A program made the translations under genes and the position numbers. Below the pieces are notes generated by a model that was given only the letters and a program-made list of their open reading frames with translations, searched no databases and was not told the DNA's origin. A stretch of 64,000 nucleotides of DNA from Photobacterium profundum SS9. GTDB lineage: Bacteria > Pseudomonadota > Gammaproteobacteria > Enterobacterales > Vibrionaceae. Below are positions 1-9,514 of the stretch, in pieces. Every line of letters begins with the position of its first letter. Position 1 is the stretch's first letter. The stretch spans positions 1,682,886 through 1,746,885 of the forward strand of contig NC_006370.1 in assembly GCF_000196255.1 (NCBI RefSeq), in the 5' to 3' direction.

Positions 1-582
1 TGCTAATCCTGCGGCTGTCATGATTAGATTTGGTTGGATCTTTTCTTGCGATAATACCGTTGAATAAGTCTGTGCTGCCGCTTCACCAGTTGTTAGCCCG
101 AACTGTATAATTGAAAAGAGCGCTATAACGACAATAATAATCGCTAACGTCAGTAAAAACTGCAACTTAGCAGATATCAGGATACCTTTGTAATTCAGCG
201 CAAACAGCAGTAATAATGACCCTAGCTCTGCTGCCAATAAACCCTGTTCTGATAGAGGGGTTAATGCATGGACAAAATGGAAGGTCAGTAAAATCGCAGC
301 AGGCGCGCCAATCGGAACCACAAACAAAAAAAGTAAACCGATGGAACGTCCAGCCACTTGACCAAAGGCTTGTTCGACAAAATAAGCGGGACCAGCAGCG
401 TGTGGGAACTTGGCTGTTAGCGCCCCAAAGACAACGGTGACAGGTATGATAGCCAGTGTTAATAATAACCACGTATAGATCGCACCATAGCCAGCAATAT
501 CAATGGTCATTTGCGGTAAAATAAACACGCCAGTGCCTAGCAGTGTGGTGGCCATTAAGCCTGCGCCTTGCCATCGTCCCAT
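1..582 (-). CDS. yjeH: YjeH-like APC-family amino-acid exporter (C-terminus beyond window)
   Basis: The reverse strand encodes a hydrophobic protein starting at an ATG at 582, the only good start downstream of an in-frame TGA at 658-660. The N-terminus carries LLGTGVFILPQ, matching the LLGTGVF signature of E. coli YjeH, an APC-superfamily exporter of methionine and branched-chain amino acids in the inner membrane. About 194 residues are visible, covering roughly five membrane segments; the rest lies off the left edge. It is divergent from an AsnC/Lrp regulator, an arrangement that suggests amino-acid-responsive control. The longer out-of-frame ORF at 167-472 on the same strand is a shadow. 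The family is fairly certain; the exact substrate is inferred. Confidence 0.8.
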   Translation of the reverse strand, partial: MGRWQGAGLMATTLLGTGVFILPQMTIDIAGYGAIYTWLLLTLAIIPVTVVFGALTAKFPHAAGPAYFVEQAFGQVAGRSIGLLFLFVVPIGAPAAILLTFHFVHALTPLSEQGLLAAELGSLLLLFALNYKGILISAKLQFLLTLAIIIVVIALFSIIQFGLTTGEAAAQTYSTVLSQEKIQPNLIMTAAGLA

Positions 583-750
583 TTTTGTTGAACTGTCTAT
601 TCGTGGTGATATTCTAATTGATAGGTTGAGTATAAAGGGCTCGGTGCTGACAATCTGTCAGATTAACCCTGAAATATGCAGTTTTTCACGACAATTTGCA
701 GGTTTTATGCAACAACACTAAAGACTTACCAAAAAGAGCAGAGGACGCCC

Positions 751-1167
751 TTGGACAAATTTGATCAGGCAATTATTGCCGAATTACGGAAAAACGCCCG
801 CCAAAGTGTGTCTGCAATTGCGGAGGCGGTGAATTTGTCTCGTCCTGCAGTTACAGAGCGGATCAAAAAGTTGGAACAAACTGGTACGATTCGCGGTTAT
901 CAAGTCTTACTGTCAGAATCACAGAAAGAGGGCGTATCGGCTTATTTTGAAATTCGTCATCAATGTGCACGGTGTGCCGATGTGGTGGAAATATTTAAAA
1001 CGTTGCCTGAGGTACAATCTTGTCATGGGGTTAGTGGTGATATGGATTTATTGGTATTTGTAAAAGCTGATTCAATCCAACGTTTACATCAAATACGTGA
1101 AACCTTGGATGCACATGCTGATATTGTCAAAATTAAAACCCACGTGGTTATGAGTGAGTGGTTGTAA
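751..1167 (+). CDS. AsnC/Lrp-family transcriptional regulator
   Basis: A 138-residue protein when started at TTG 751, where the N-terminus LDKFDQAIIAELRKNAR is the classic beginning of Lrp/AsnC proteins; an AGAGG ribosome site lies seven bases upstream. The ATG at 676 adds a 25-residue tail with no family similarity and I reject it. Residues about 15-50 form the helix-turn-helix (SVSAIAEAVNLSRPAVTERI), followed by an RAM ligand-binding domain in which GVSGDMDLLVFVKA is visible. Family members bind DNA as dimers or octamers and sense amino acids. It is divergent from the YjeH-type exporter, so it probably controls that gene. The effector is unknown. Confidence 0.85.
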   Translation: MDKFDQAIIAELRKNARQSVSAIAEAVNLSRPAVTERIKKLEQTGTIRGYQVLLSESQKEGVSAYFEIRHQCARCADVVEIFKTLPEVQSCHGVSGDMDLLVFVKADSIQRLHQIRETLDAHADIVKIKTHVVMSEWL

Positions 1168-1175
1168 TAACCAAA

Positions 1176-1334
1176 TTACACGTATGATTTACGATACTCC
1201 GCCACAAGAAATTGAAATGCAAACACACATTGATCAACTAAAGCCATAGATACCGTTTCATCATCATGAATCGTGGCTTGGATAAAGACTATTTCCCCTG
1301 TGTTTTTAGGTAGGAATAAGCAAGGGATACGTTG
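1176..1334 (-). pseudogene. Possible 3' remnant of a lost gene
   Basis: The reverse strand is open for 52 codons between stops at 1335-1337 and 1176-1178 and reads like real protein (PKNTGEIVFIQATIHDDE, then VFAFQFLVAEYRKSYV before the stop). It has no credible start or ribosome site. The composition looks coding, so this may be the tail of a deleted gene. I do not recognise the family, and chance cannot be excluded. The rest of 1335-1576 shows nothing beyond AT-rich sequence. Confidence 0.3.
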
Positions 1335-1576
1335 TTAGAACATAACAATCATTCGGTTGTGCTCAAAGTGATTATATAATAACCATTAATATTAATAATC
1401 TATATTAATATTATCGAAATGAAGAAGTGTGGGTAGTGATGCTAAAGGAATAAACGTTACACTAGGCCTACAAGTTTATTAAGAATTGACTATGGGATTT
1501 ACGGTCAATAACAATATAAGCTTCAATTAACTCAGTGCATGGACTGCGCACGTGCTTTATCTTAATTAGATTAAAA

Positions 1577-1732
1577 ATGAAAAAATTAATAATAATCACG
1601 ACACTTATGTTAGTCGCGTGTGCATCACAACCTGAAGAATCTAACGAGCAGGATGATGAAAAATACCCGCTGATTGAAATACATGAAACATTGAGAATAT
1701 TTAACTTTATCTCGTATTTTTTTAAGCAGTAA
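1577..1732 (+). CDS. Small predicted lipoprotein (51 aa)
   Basis: Starting at ATG 1577, MKKLIIITTLMLVACASQ forms a short signal peptide with a lipobox (LVAC) whose cysteine would become the lipidated first residue. The mature part is about 35 acidic residues (EESNEQDDEKYPLIEIHE). The upstream ATG at 1535 would hide the signal peptide, so I start at 1577. The gene ends 55 bases before a strong terminator hairpin. It is unrecognised; entericidin-like or other small envelope lipoproteins are possible comparisons. The opposite-strand ORF at 1468-1746 is taken as a shadow. Confidence 0.5.
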   Translation: MKKLIIITTLMLVACASQPEESNEQDDEKYPLIEIHETLRIFNFISYFFKQ

Positions 1733-1787
1733 AAACTCAAGGGCACGATGAAAGATTTAAAATCTAATAAAGTTTTACTTTCATCAA

Positions 1788-1819
1788 AAAGCCCACCATC
1801 AAAATTGATGCTGGGCTTT
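1788..1819. terminator. Bidirectional terminator hairpin
   Basis: The inverted repeat AAAGCCCA ... TGGGCTTT carries inner CATCAA/TTGATG pairing and A/T tracts on both sides. It sits between the convergent small lipoprotein gene and dnaK and can serve both. Confidence 0.75.
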
Positions 1820-1866
1820 ATTGTTTTTATAGATTGTGCGCTTTCTTTAAGAAAGCCGACACGGTG

Positions 1867-3792
1867 TTATTTGTCTTTGACTTCTTCGAACTCGGCTTCA
1901 AACACATCATCGTCAGTTGAAGATTGACCTGTTGTGTCATTCGTTTGCTGGCTTGATTGAGCATGCTGCGCTTGTGCCTGTTGCTGCGCCATTTGTACTA
2001 GGGCTTGAGACGCTGTCATTAATGCTTGTGTTGCATTATCGATCGCAGCTTTGTCTTCGCCTTTGAGTGCAGTCTCAACATCGGCTATTGCTGTATCAAT
2101 CTTTGCTTTTTCATCAGCAGGAAGTGCATCACCCAGCTCTTCAACTTGCTTACGAGTACTGTGTACCAGTTGATCGGCTTGGTTTCTGGCTGTCACTAAC
2201 TCTTCGAACATTTTGTCAGCTTCTTTGTTGGCTTCTGCTTCTTGCACCATCTTTTCGATGTCGTCGTTACTTAACCCGCCAGAAGCTTGGATGGTAATCT
2301 TCTGCTCTTTGTTTGTGGCTTTATCCGTAGCAGAAACATGTAATATACCATCGGCATCTAAGTCGAAGGTCACATCAATTTGTGCTGTTCCACGTGATCC
2401 AGCTTGAATACCCTCGAGGTTAAATTGCCCTAACGATTTGTTGTAGCTCGATTGTTTACGTTCACCTTGCAACACGTGAATCGTAACGGCACTTTGGTTA
2501 TCTTCTGCGGTTGAGAACACTTGATTCGCTTTGGTTGGAATCGTGGTGTTTTTCTCAATCAACTTGGTCATCACGCCGCCCATGGTTTCAATACCAAGAG
2601 ACAGTGGAGTCACATCCAATAACAAGACATCTTTTACCTCACCAGCTAATACACCAGCTTGAATAGCAGCACCGACAGCAACTGCTTCATCAGGGTTTAC
2701 ATCTTTACGCGGCTCTTTACCAAAGAACTCTGTCACTTTGGCTTGAACCATAGGCATACGGGTTTGACCTCCCACTAAGATAACGTCAGTGATATCGGTG
2801 ATGGATAAATTAGCATCTGTAAGCGCGATTTTCAGTGGTTCTAATGTACGTTGGACTAAGTCTTCAACCAGTGACTCCAATTTCGCACGGGTTACTTTCA
2901 CGTTCATGTGTTTCGGGCCAGCGGCATCGGCAGTGACGTAAGGTAAGTTCACATCGGTTTGCTGTGCAGAAGAGAGCTCAATTTTTGCTTTCTCTGCCGC
3001 TTCTTTCACACGCTGCATCGCTAATGGATCGGATTTCAGATCAATACCTTGTTCTTTCTTAAATTCGCCGACTAAGTAGTTAATCATACGATTATCAAAG
3101 TCTTCACCACCAAGGTGGGTATCACCGTTGGTCGATAACACTTCGAAGGTTTTCTCACCGTCTACTTCGTCGATCTCGATGATAGAGATATCAAATGTAC
3201 CCCCACCCAAGTCGTATACCGCGATGGTACGTTCGCCACCTTGTTTATCTAAACCATAAGCTAATGCTGCGGCTGTTGGTTCGTTGATAATACGCTTTAC
3301 ATCAAGCCCAGCAATGCGGCCTGCATCTTTGGTTGCTTGACGCTGTGCATCGTTAAAATACGCTGGCACGGTGATAACAGCACCCGTTACTTCTTCACCT
3401 AAATAATCTTCGGCGGTTTTCTTCATCTTTTTCAAGACTTCAGCCGAGACTTGCGGTGCAGCCATTTTTTTACCTTTTGCCTCAACCCATGCATCACCAT
3501 TATCGGCTTTCACAATATTGAATGGCATAATTTCGATGTCGCGTTGCACTTCTTCGTCTTCAAAACGACGACCAAGCAAACGCTTAATTGCAAATAATGT
3601 ATTTTTTGGGTTGGTTACGGCTTGGCGTTTTGCGGGTTGACCCACTAATATTTCGCCATCTTGGGTATATGCAATCACTGAGGCGGTGGTGCGTTCACCT
3701 TCAGCATTTTCAATTACACGTGGCTTGTCGCCATCCAATAGGGCAATACAAGAATTCGTTGTGCCTAGGTCAATACCAATTATCTTACTCAT
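1867..3792 (-). CDS. dnaK: Hsp70 chaperone DnaK (solitary paralogue)
   Basis: A 641-residue full-length Hsp70. The nucleotide-binding domain begins with [18 protein letters not shown] and contains [13 protein letters not shown] and [12 protein letters not shown]. The interdomain linker [16 protein letters not shown] is followed by the substrate-binding beta domain, a helical lid, and an acidic [10 protein letters not shown] tail typical of bacterial DnaK. It uses ATP to bind and release unfolded polypeptides in the cytoplasm. No dnaJ or grpE lies beside it; the same-strand neighbour upstream is an ibpA-like small heat-shock gene. Together with P. profundum having two dnaK copies (recollection), this suggests the secondary paralogue. 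A sigma32-like promoter lies about 130-160 bases upstream. Confidence 0.95.
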   Translation of the reverse strand: MSKIIGIDLGTTNSCIALLDGDKPRVIENAEGERTTASVIAYTQDGEILVGQPAKRQAVTNPKNTLFAIKRLLGRRFEDEEVQRDIEIMPFNIVKADNGDAWVEAKGKKMAAPQVSAEVLKKMKKTAEDYLGEEVTGAVITVPAYFNDAQRQATKDAGRIAGLDVKRIINEPTAAALAYGLDKQGGERTIAVYDLGGGTFDISIIEIDEVDGEKTFEVLSTNGDTHLGGEDFDNRMINYLVGEFKKEQGIDLKSDPLAMQRVKEAAEKAKIELSSAQQTDVNLPYVTADAAGPKHMNVKVTRAKLESLVEDLVQRTLEPLKIALTDANLSITDITDVILVGGQTRMPMVQAKVTEFFGKEPRKDVNPDEAVAVGAAIQAGVLAGEVKDVLLLDVTPLSLGIETMGGVMTKLIEKNTTIPTKANQVFSTAEDNQSAVTIHVLQGERKQSSYNKSLGQFNLEGIQAGSRGTAQIDVTFDLDADGILHVSATDKATNKEQKITIQASGGLSNDDIEKMVQEAEANKEADKMFEELVTARNQADQLVHSTRKQVEELGDALPADEKAKIDTAIADVETALKGEDKAAIDNATQALMTASQALVQMAQQQAQAQHAQSSQQTNDTTGQSSTDDDVFEAEFEEVKDK

Positions 3793-3922
3793 AATCTTTT
3801 CTCCAAGAATTTTGTAGACGGCTGAAGGCTAAAACGCAGTCACCTTGAAGGTATCGTGTCGTTTATCGGAAATAATCAGCCGTTGGATATATCAATTTAT
3901 CAATTGTTTATAGATGAGAACG

Positions 3923-3950
3923 TACATGACAAAAGCAGTATTTAATCAAG
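3923..3950 (-). promoter_or_regulatory. Candidate sigma32 heat-shock promoter of dnaK
   Basis: Read on the minus strand, CTTGATT (consensus CTTGAAA) is followed after 12 bases by TGTCATGTA, which shares the CATnTA core of the sigma32 -10 element CCCCATnTA. The spacing falls in the accepted 11-16 range. It lies upstream of dnaK in the intergenic region. Confidence 0.45.
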
Positions 3951-4046
3951 GGCAATATTAATAAAATCATGCTCTTGATGTTATTCACCGTGTTGCTCTA
4001 TTTCATCATGTTGCTCTATGGTTGTTTCTCACCTTATTACACGCTG

Positions 4047-4481
4047 TTATTTATGGCTGATGGCAATCGTACGTGGTTGCATGACGTCTGGTGTTTCACG
4101 CTCTAAATCGATATGAAGTAGACCATTTTTCATGGTTGCGTTTAGCACTTTGATGTAGTCAGCTAATTGGAACTTACGTTCGAAATCGCGCTCAGCAATG
4201 CCTTGATAAATGTAATTCTTGTCTGCGTCTTCGTTGTTTTTACTTTCAGCAGTGATGATAAGTAGATTTTCTTTTTGGATGATATCAATCTGATCGTCAG
4301 AAAAACCAGCTACCGCCATGGTAATACGGTAATTGTTTTCATCTTTCTGCTCGATATTGTACGGAGGGTAACCGTTTGATGTACTTTTCGCATTTTTTGC
4401 GTTGTTCGATTCCATCATGTCAAACAGACGGTCGAAACCAATAGCACTACGGTATAGGGGAGTAAAATCGACATTTCTCAT
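4047..4481 (-). CDS. ibpA: IbpA-like small heat-shock protein (Hsp20)
   Basis: A 144-residue alpha-crystallin protein started at ATG 4481, giving MRNVDFTPLYRSAIGFDRLF, almost the IbpA N-terminus of enterobacteria. The alpha-crystallin domain follows (NYRITMAVAGFSDDQIDI, then YQGIAERDFERKFQLADY and the GLLHIDLER strand). A GAGGAT ribosome site lies seven bases upstream. The TTG start at 4505 would overlap the regulatory hairpin and I reject it. IbpA binds aggregating proteins and hands them to DnaK/ClpB. The gene lies upstream of dnaK on the same strand with a 254-base gap holding its own promoter signals, so the two form a small heat-shock locus. Confidence 0.93.
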   Translation of the reverse strand: MRNVDFTPLYRSAIGFDRLFDMMESNNAKNAKSTSNGYPPYNIEQKDENNYRITMAVAGFSDDQIDIIQKENLLIITAESKNNEDADKNYIYQGIAERDFERKFQLADYIKVLNATMKNGLLHIDLERETPDVMQPRTIAISHK

Positions 4482-4487
4482 AAAACT

Positions 4488-4506
4488 ATCCTCATTAATA
4501 AGCAAT
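4488..4506 (-). promoter_or_regulatory. ROSE-type RNA thermometer hairpin over the ibpA ribosome site
   Basis: In the mRNA sense the leader ends ATTGCTTATTAATGAGGAT. AUUGCU can pair with AGGAU as A-U, U-A, U.G, a bulged G, C-G and U-A, hiding the ribosome site. This UUGCU/AGGA geometry with one looped G is the hallmark of ROSE thermometers found upstream of ibpA genes. A further roughly 120-base leader upstream contains additional GC-rich hairpins. Confidence 0.6.
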
Positions 4507-4824
4507 AGCCCTAGTGATAAATACGCATGAGATCATCAGACGCAAATAGTTACTAAGGGGATCAGAACATACACTCCACAGACCACCTTGGGTTCAGGGA
4601 CGTGATGCCTAACATTTCAAGTTGTTTACTTTCTCTTTGTTCCCTCTAACGAGGCGAACGAGACAAGTGGTTTGAAGTTCCATCTGGCAACTTCTGTAAT
4701 TAATTTATGCTTCCGGTGGGGTCTAGTCAATAACTAAAATTAACTATTTTATTCTGGTTTATATATCTACCTAATAAATAAAGGTTTTAAGTTATTTTTG
4801 GCGTGAGTGTTGATGGTGTTAGAT

Positions 4825-4885
4825 TAGGGCGTGTTGACGTTTGAAGACTTCACAGGCTAGACGTTTGAAACGTCAACACGCCCTA
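4825..4885. repeat. 60-bp palindromic repeat, copy 1
   Basis: An 18-bp perfect terminal inverted repeat (TAGGGCGTGTTGACGTTT and its complement) surrounds a short centre containing AGACTTCACAGGCTAG. A second copy with the same ends and nearly the same centre lies at 45175-45234. It looks like a miniature inverted-repeat element or an IS remnant. Confidence 0.75.
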
Positions 4886-4907
4886 GATCAATATGAGAAG
4901 GTCAGAT

Positions 4908-5972
4908 TTAATTTCCGAGTTTTATGCCACAACGTTTGAATGTACGTTGCCAAAATTTGACGTGTTTTAGAGTGGCAGCACGAAATGATGCATGTAATTG
5001 CCCTTCGATATAGGTGCGATGGTAGGGCGTGAATGCATCGAGTGGCGGAGAGATAATTGAAAATGCTGTAATAAGATCAGGTTGAAGCTGTTGGTATTGT
5101 GAATCTAACTCTGCCAGGTAAGGCTGAATAGGTTCAGCAAAGAATTTGAAGAAGACATTACGTAAATAGGTCGCTTTCTGTTGATTTCGGTTCAGACCGC
5201 AACTGATCGTATTTTCTTGTGCTTCAAGTAAGGCTGTTGTGGCAAGTAACCAATCACGGGCACGTGTCATTGAGTAAAACAATTGTCCGTAATAGCGAAA
5301 TAGGTGGATTTGTTCTTGGTGATACAGCAAAGCATCTATTGATTGCTTTGATGTCGGTATTTTAGTGAGAATGTTGGTGGTAATGCCTGCAATATTGCGA
5401 AAGGCTTCTTGGCTTTCGACAAAGCCTGGGAAGTGATTTAATTCAAAGGTTACAGAAACGGGGGAGAATTGCTGTCGCCATTCTTTGCCACCAACGACCA
5501 TATTCCATAGGTGGTGAGGTAATTGCTGTTGCTTCAGTGTTTCCAGTAATACTAATTCAGTGTGAAGTGCTGAATTGTTATCGAGTATTGACTGGTTATC
5601 GAATATAGCAATACAGCGATTTAGCCCATTAATTAACAGTAGTTCATATTGTAGCTGGTGGGTTCTATCTTGTACTTTTCCTAATATTGAATTGCGCTCG
5701 GCTATTAGGTGGAATAAATCACACTTTCTGAGTTCATAAGCGTTCAGCAAACTTATGCGTACATCTGGGTTTGGTAGCGTGAGCTCACGAACGTCAGGAA
5801 AGGGAATCATGGATGTTGTAGGGGGAGGTTTAGTGTCGACATCTAGAACGCTTGCCAATCGGTCATGATAGCTTTGAAAAGCCAGCTCAGTACTGTTTCG
5901 TTCACACCCTGTAAGCAGTGCTATCGAGAAGAACAGCCCAAGCATGTGATATTGCAAGATCGATTTAGACAT
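4908..5972 (-). CDS. DUF3080-family lipoprotein
   Basis: A 354-residue protein with an N-terminal signal ending in the lipobox LLTGC, so it is probably an outer-membrane lipoprotein facing the periplasm. Segments such as NPDVRISLLNAYELRKCDLF and IAERNSILGKVQD are characteristic of the DUF3080 family of vibrios and relatives, whose function is unknown. The body is helical and has paired cysteines (about residues 84 and 119). It is monocistronic, with the 61-bp palindromic repeat just beyond its 3' end. A shorter start at the in-frame ATG near 5945 is possible; both keep the signal peptide. Confidence 0.8.
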   Translation of the reverse strand: MSKSILQYHMLGLFFSIALLTGCERNSTELAFQSYHDRLASVLDVDTKPPPTTSMIPFPDVRELTLPNPDVRISLLNAYELRKCDLFHLIAERNSILGKVQDRTHQLQYELLLINGLNRCIAIFDNQSILDNNSALHTELVLLETLKQQQLPHHLWNMVVGGKEWRQQFSPVSVTFELNHFPGFVESQEAFRNIAGITTNILTKIPTSKQSIDALLYHQEQIHLFRYYGQLFYSMTRARDWLLATTALLEAQENTISCGLNRNQQKATYLRNVFFKFFAEPIQPYLAELDSQYQQLQPDLITAFSIISPPLDAFTPYHRTYIEGQLHASFRAATLKHVKFWQRTFKRCGIKLGN

Positions 5973-6110
5973 TCAACTATATAGTTCCTTATTCGTATCG
6001 TTTAATTATACGAATGATTAGGGATTGTCCATTACAGAGACAAAGCTCAAACAAATAATCGTCTTAAAATGCTATATTGCTCAACTCTATCCAGAGATCA
6101 GAGTACTTTA

Positions 6111-6342
6111 ATGCAAGAACTTTTCGTATTTAGTCTCTATATGCTTTATGGCTTAATTTTTATTGCTATTGGTTTTACTATCTTTTTCCGTGATTTGCGA
6201 TTTAGCCATCTCTCTATTGCCTCTGCGCTTCCAACGTTAGCTATCTTTGGTTTTATCCATGGACTTCATGAGTGGTCTGAATTGTATCTGCACGTGTATC
6301 AAGAAGAGTTGATGATGCACCAGACAGTAAAGATATTAAAAG
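6111..6342 (+). pseudogene. 5' fragment of a membrane protein cut by an IS4 element
   Basis: From ATG 6111 the frame reads MQELFVFSLYMLYGLIFIAI and continues through a second hydrophobic stretch to GFIHGLHEWSELYL. This is the multi-helix membrane N-terminus seen in sensor proteins of marine gamma-proteobacteria (inference from the HxLHEW motif). After about 77 codons the IS4 inverted repeat begins and the frame ends in element sequence. The remainder of the protein is not found on the other side, where only a 19-codon tail of unclear identity remains. The gene is therefore dead or deleted. Confidence 0.6.
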
Positions 6343-7222
6343 CATAGGTATCTACACAGATTGAGCAAAAAACGAACTGGCTATTTGCCTCATCGCGTTT
6401 ATCTCATCCATGGTGTAGGTATCTAGTACTTCACACATTTGTAGGAAAACCCATAGTCCCGCAAGCAGTGATGGCTGAGTGACAGGCTTTGTTCGCTTAG
6501 TTAAACGACCACTCAGCTTAACCAAAAAACCTTTAAATTCATTAGCTTCATCCGAGCTGTCCGAATAAAGCTTAAATATCAACGTCGTTGCAACACTGGC
6601 TGTGATCAGACGCTTTAATATTGACTCCGCAGTAGTTTGCTGCCATTTCTCTAACTGATGACCATCTGACTTCAATAACTTAAACCAAGATTCAATATTC
6701 CAGCGATGGCAATACCACGTTGCAATCTCTGTTGCATCAACATCCAACACGTTAGACAGCAGATACCATCTTGCTAGCTCTTTACCTTCATCATCCGTGA
6801 CCAGGCTCATAACAAAGCGACAGGTGGGCGCCGCTGACGCGAGCTTTTCTGATTTCCGGTGTAACTCAACAGTCGTTTCACCAACAAACAAATAGCCCTC
6901 TTTACCTCGAAGAGAAATAACACCTTTCAAGTCTGGGGAGATTGTTCGACTGATGATTTCAGCCGTTTTAAACTGACCTTCGTGACGGAACGTTGAGCCT
7001 TTTTTAGTTCGAGTTAGCCAGTGAACTGAGCCTAAACGTCTTAAGTCTTTCGCTGAATCTGCTTCTCTATCAACAACATGCACCAGGGGCTTGTCTAAAT
7101 GTAATTGTTCTTGCCAATGAATGCTGTCAAAGAGTGAATCTAGGTGACTTTGCTTGGGTTGTAACTCTTGGCTTCGGCATTGATAAATACCGTTGCTTGT
7201 CAGTAAGTTAAGACCTGCTGGA

Positions 7223-8986
7223 GTAACTTCTCAATAAGTCGGGGCATAAGCGAAGAGTGATCCTGATAGTGTTTTTAAAATTAATGTTAGGATCTCTAAG
7301 ATCGGCTTGATTGATCCTTTCAAACCTTCAAAATAGTAGCCTCTAACCACGTAGAGCCTTTTGTCTCAATGAAAATTAATCTCCCAGACATTCCAGAGTC
7401 AGAGCAAACCCCTTTGGTAAAAGGCTTAATTGGGATCATTGAGCAGCTTTCCGATACGGTTGAGCGCCAACAAGAAGAAATCACCCTCCTTAAAGACGAG
7501 ATCAACTTACTAAAAGGGCAGAAAAAACGGCCCAAGTTCAAGCCGAGTAAACTCGACACAAATACCGATGAAAAGTCAGACCAAGGCTCGACTGATAACA
7601 AACGGTCCGGCTCTACCAAGCGTAGCAAAAATCAAACGCTGACCATTCATCAGGATAACATTGTCCAGCCAGAACAACCTTTACCTATCGGGGCACGATT
7701 CAAGGGCTACCGAGATTTTGTCGTCCAAGAGCTAGAGATACAGTCGTGCAATGTACGTTATCGCTTAGCTTGCTATCTATTACCTGATGGTTCGACGGTT
7801 ACCGCTACCTTGCCTAATGGACTAGCAGGCCAACACTTTGGCACTCGACTAAGAAGCTACATCCTCTATCAGTATCATCAATGTCAGGTCACTCAGCCTC
7901 TGTGTTGGAACAACTTAGAGAATGGGGTATCGATATTTCCAGTGGCCAATTAAATCGCTTATTGACCGAAAATCATGATGATTTGCATGAAGAAAAAGCC
8001 GAACTTCTGGCTGCAGGCCTGCAAAGCACTGGCTATATCACAACAGATGACACGGAGGCTAGGCATCAGGGCAAGAACGGTTTTGTCACCCACATAGGCA
8101 ATGAGTGGTTTGCTTGGTTTCAAAGTTCAGACCGAAAAAATCGGATCAACTTCCTGTCACTCCTTCGGGCTGGAAACAAGGGTTATCAGGTGAACACCTG
8201 CGCACTAAACTATATGGCGACAAATAAACTCCCTGCTCCCCAGTTAGCATTGTTAGCAAACACACCAGTGACCAACTTTGGATGTGAGGAGGAATGGTCT
8301 GCTCATCTAGTTCAGCTGGGTATTGTCGTAAAAAGGCATATTCAAATAGCGACTGAAGGTGCCTTATTGGGTTGCGCGTCAGAGAATGAAGCTTTGGGTA
8401 AACTCGCTGTGATCAGTGATGGTGCTGGACAGTTTAAGGTTCTACAACATGGTTTGTGCTGGGTACATGCGGAGCGGTTGGTCCACAAGCTTATTCCGTT
8501 GAATGAGGGACATCAAGAAGACATCGCACAAGTACGTGATGAGATTTGGTCGTTCTACAAGGAGCTGAAAGAATACAAAAAACAGCCTTGCGACACGAAG
8601 AAATCAGCTCTGTCGAAGGAGTTCGATCGGCTATTTACTCAGAAAACCCGCTATGAGCTCCTTAATCAGCAACTAAAGCGGTTAAACAAATTAAAATCAA
8701 GCTTATTGCTGGTATTGGAACGACCAGAAATTCCAATCCATACAAATGGAAGCGAAAATGATCTAAGGGAGCTGGTCAAGCGGCGCAAAGTCAGTGGAGG
8801 TACTCGTAGTGATCTTGGCCGACAATGCCGAGATACCTTTTCCAGCCTGAAAAAAACGTGCCGAAAATTAGGGGTTTCCTTCTGGAAATATCTCAACGAC
8901 CGAATTTCTCAAAGTAATGTAATCCCATCTTTAGGCTCTCTGGTGCTCCAGAAAGCCCACCCTGCCTCGGCTTATTGAGAAGTTAC
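7223..8986 (+). mobile_element. IS66-family element with 8-bp target duplication
   Basis: The 1764-bp element begins GTAACTTCTCAATAAGTCGG and ends with the matching inverted repeat (CCTCGGCTTATTGAGAAGTT then AC). The 8-bp direct repeat CTGCTGGA flanks it at 7215-7222 and 8987-8994, the duplication length expected for IS66. Only tnpC is present; tnpA and tnpB are absent, as in the single-gene ISBst12-like subgroup. It sits inside the IS4 transposase gene. Confidence 0.92.
7369..8978 (+). pseudogene. tnpC: IS66-family transposase TnpC with frameshift
   Basis: Two overlapping frames together make one TnpC of about 535 residues. The first (from 7369) has the coiled-coil N-terminus (QLSDTVERQQEEITLLKDEI) and the zinc-binding and linker region. 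The second carries the catalytic core: D in TTDDTEARHQGKNG, D in VISDGAGQFKV followed by HGLCWVHAERLVHKL, and E in TNGSENDLRELV. The frames switch near 7895-7906, in CTCAGCCTCTGTGTTGGAAC, where family proteins read VTQPLLLEQLREWG continuously. One base gained or lost there explains the break. A programmed frameshift is possible but IS66 is not known for it. Confidence 0.8.
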
Positions 8987-9514
8987 CTGCTGGAGCAATG
9001 GGTGCGCCAGTATTTGCGTCTACCAATAAAGACGCTTGCAGTTCGTAGCCAACATCGAGAGCGTGTGACATCTTAGTTTTATCTAACTTACTATGATGTT
9101 TAGCGAAATTGATATGGCACCAATCATGAGCCATTAATACATATCGACTTTGACTTTATTTCACACCAGAACGAGCAAGACCCAGCATCGGGCCACTTAG
9201 CATAGGAAAAGTCACATCCTCATTATGATAAAAACGCCATGTTGCTTGTGTCGATGCCCATGATTGTGTGTGGTGGCGAAGAGATTTTACACCTGGTGCA
9301 TTGCTAGAATTAACTGTCATGTGTTCCATTATAAGGGTCTGATAACGCTTAGATAATCTTGATTCAAGGATACAGGGTAATTGATGTTGTTCAAAAAGAG
9401 TCATCGTCAATACTAATGAAATGAAAGTTAACTCTCTTGATCGTTGATCCTTAGATCAGTTCCCTTCTCTTGGCCGATTGGTTAATTCGTAACCATTTTG
9501 TGTAGATACCTATG

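Larger units (their letters stand above)
6352..9404 (-). pseudogene. IS4-family transposase, broken by a stop codon and an IS66 insertion
   Basis: The reading frame starts at ATG 9404, includes the DNA-binding part (TQATWRFYHNEDV), meets an in-frame TAA at 9156-9158, continues in the same frame (YVLMAHDWCHINFAKH), and is then interrupted after residues APIAPAG by the IS66 element. It resumes at about 7222 as LNLLTSNGIYQCRSQELQ and runs to 6352. The catalytic residues are present: D in VVDREADSA and the IS4 signature Y-(2)-R-(3)-E-(6)-K in WYCHRWNIESWFKLLK. Joining the pieces across the insertion gives continuous protein. With both a nonsense codon and an insertion it cannot make transposase. 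Confidence 0.85.
6343..9514. mobile_element. IS4-family element split by an IS66-family element
   Basis: The ends are a 16-bp perfect inverted repeat, CATAGGTATCTACACA at 6343-6358 and its complement at 9499-9514. Without the inner IS66 insertion and its duplication the element is about 1.4 kb, a usual IS4-family size. It encodes one transposase on the minus strand, now broken. No direct target duplication is seen outside the ends, which fits a deletion or recombination after insertion. Confidence 0.8.

Noticed and set aside
1468..1746. 92-aa minus-strand ORF opposite the small lipoprotein
   Set aside because: The plus-strand frame has a clear lipobox signal peptide; the minus frame lacks a ribosome site and looks like its shadow.
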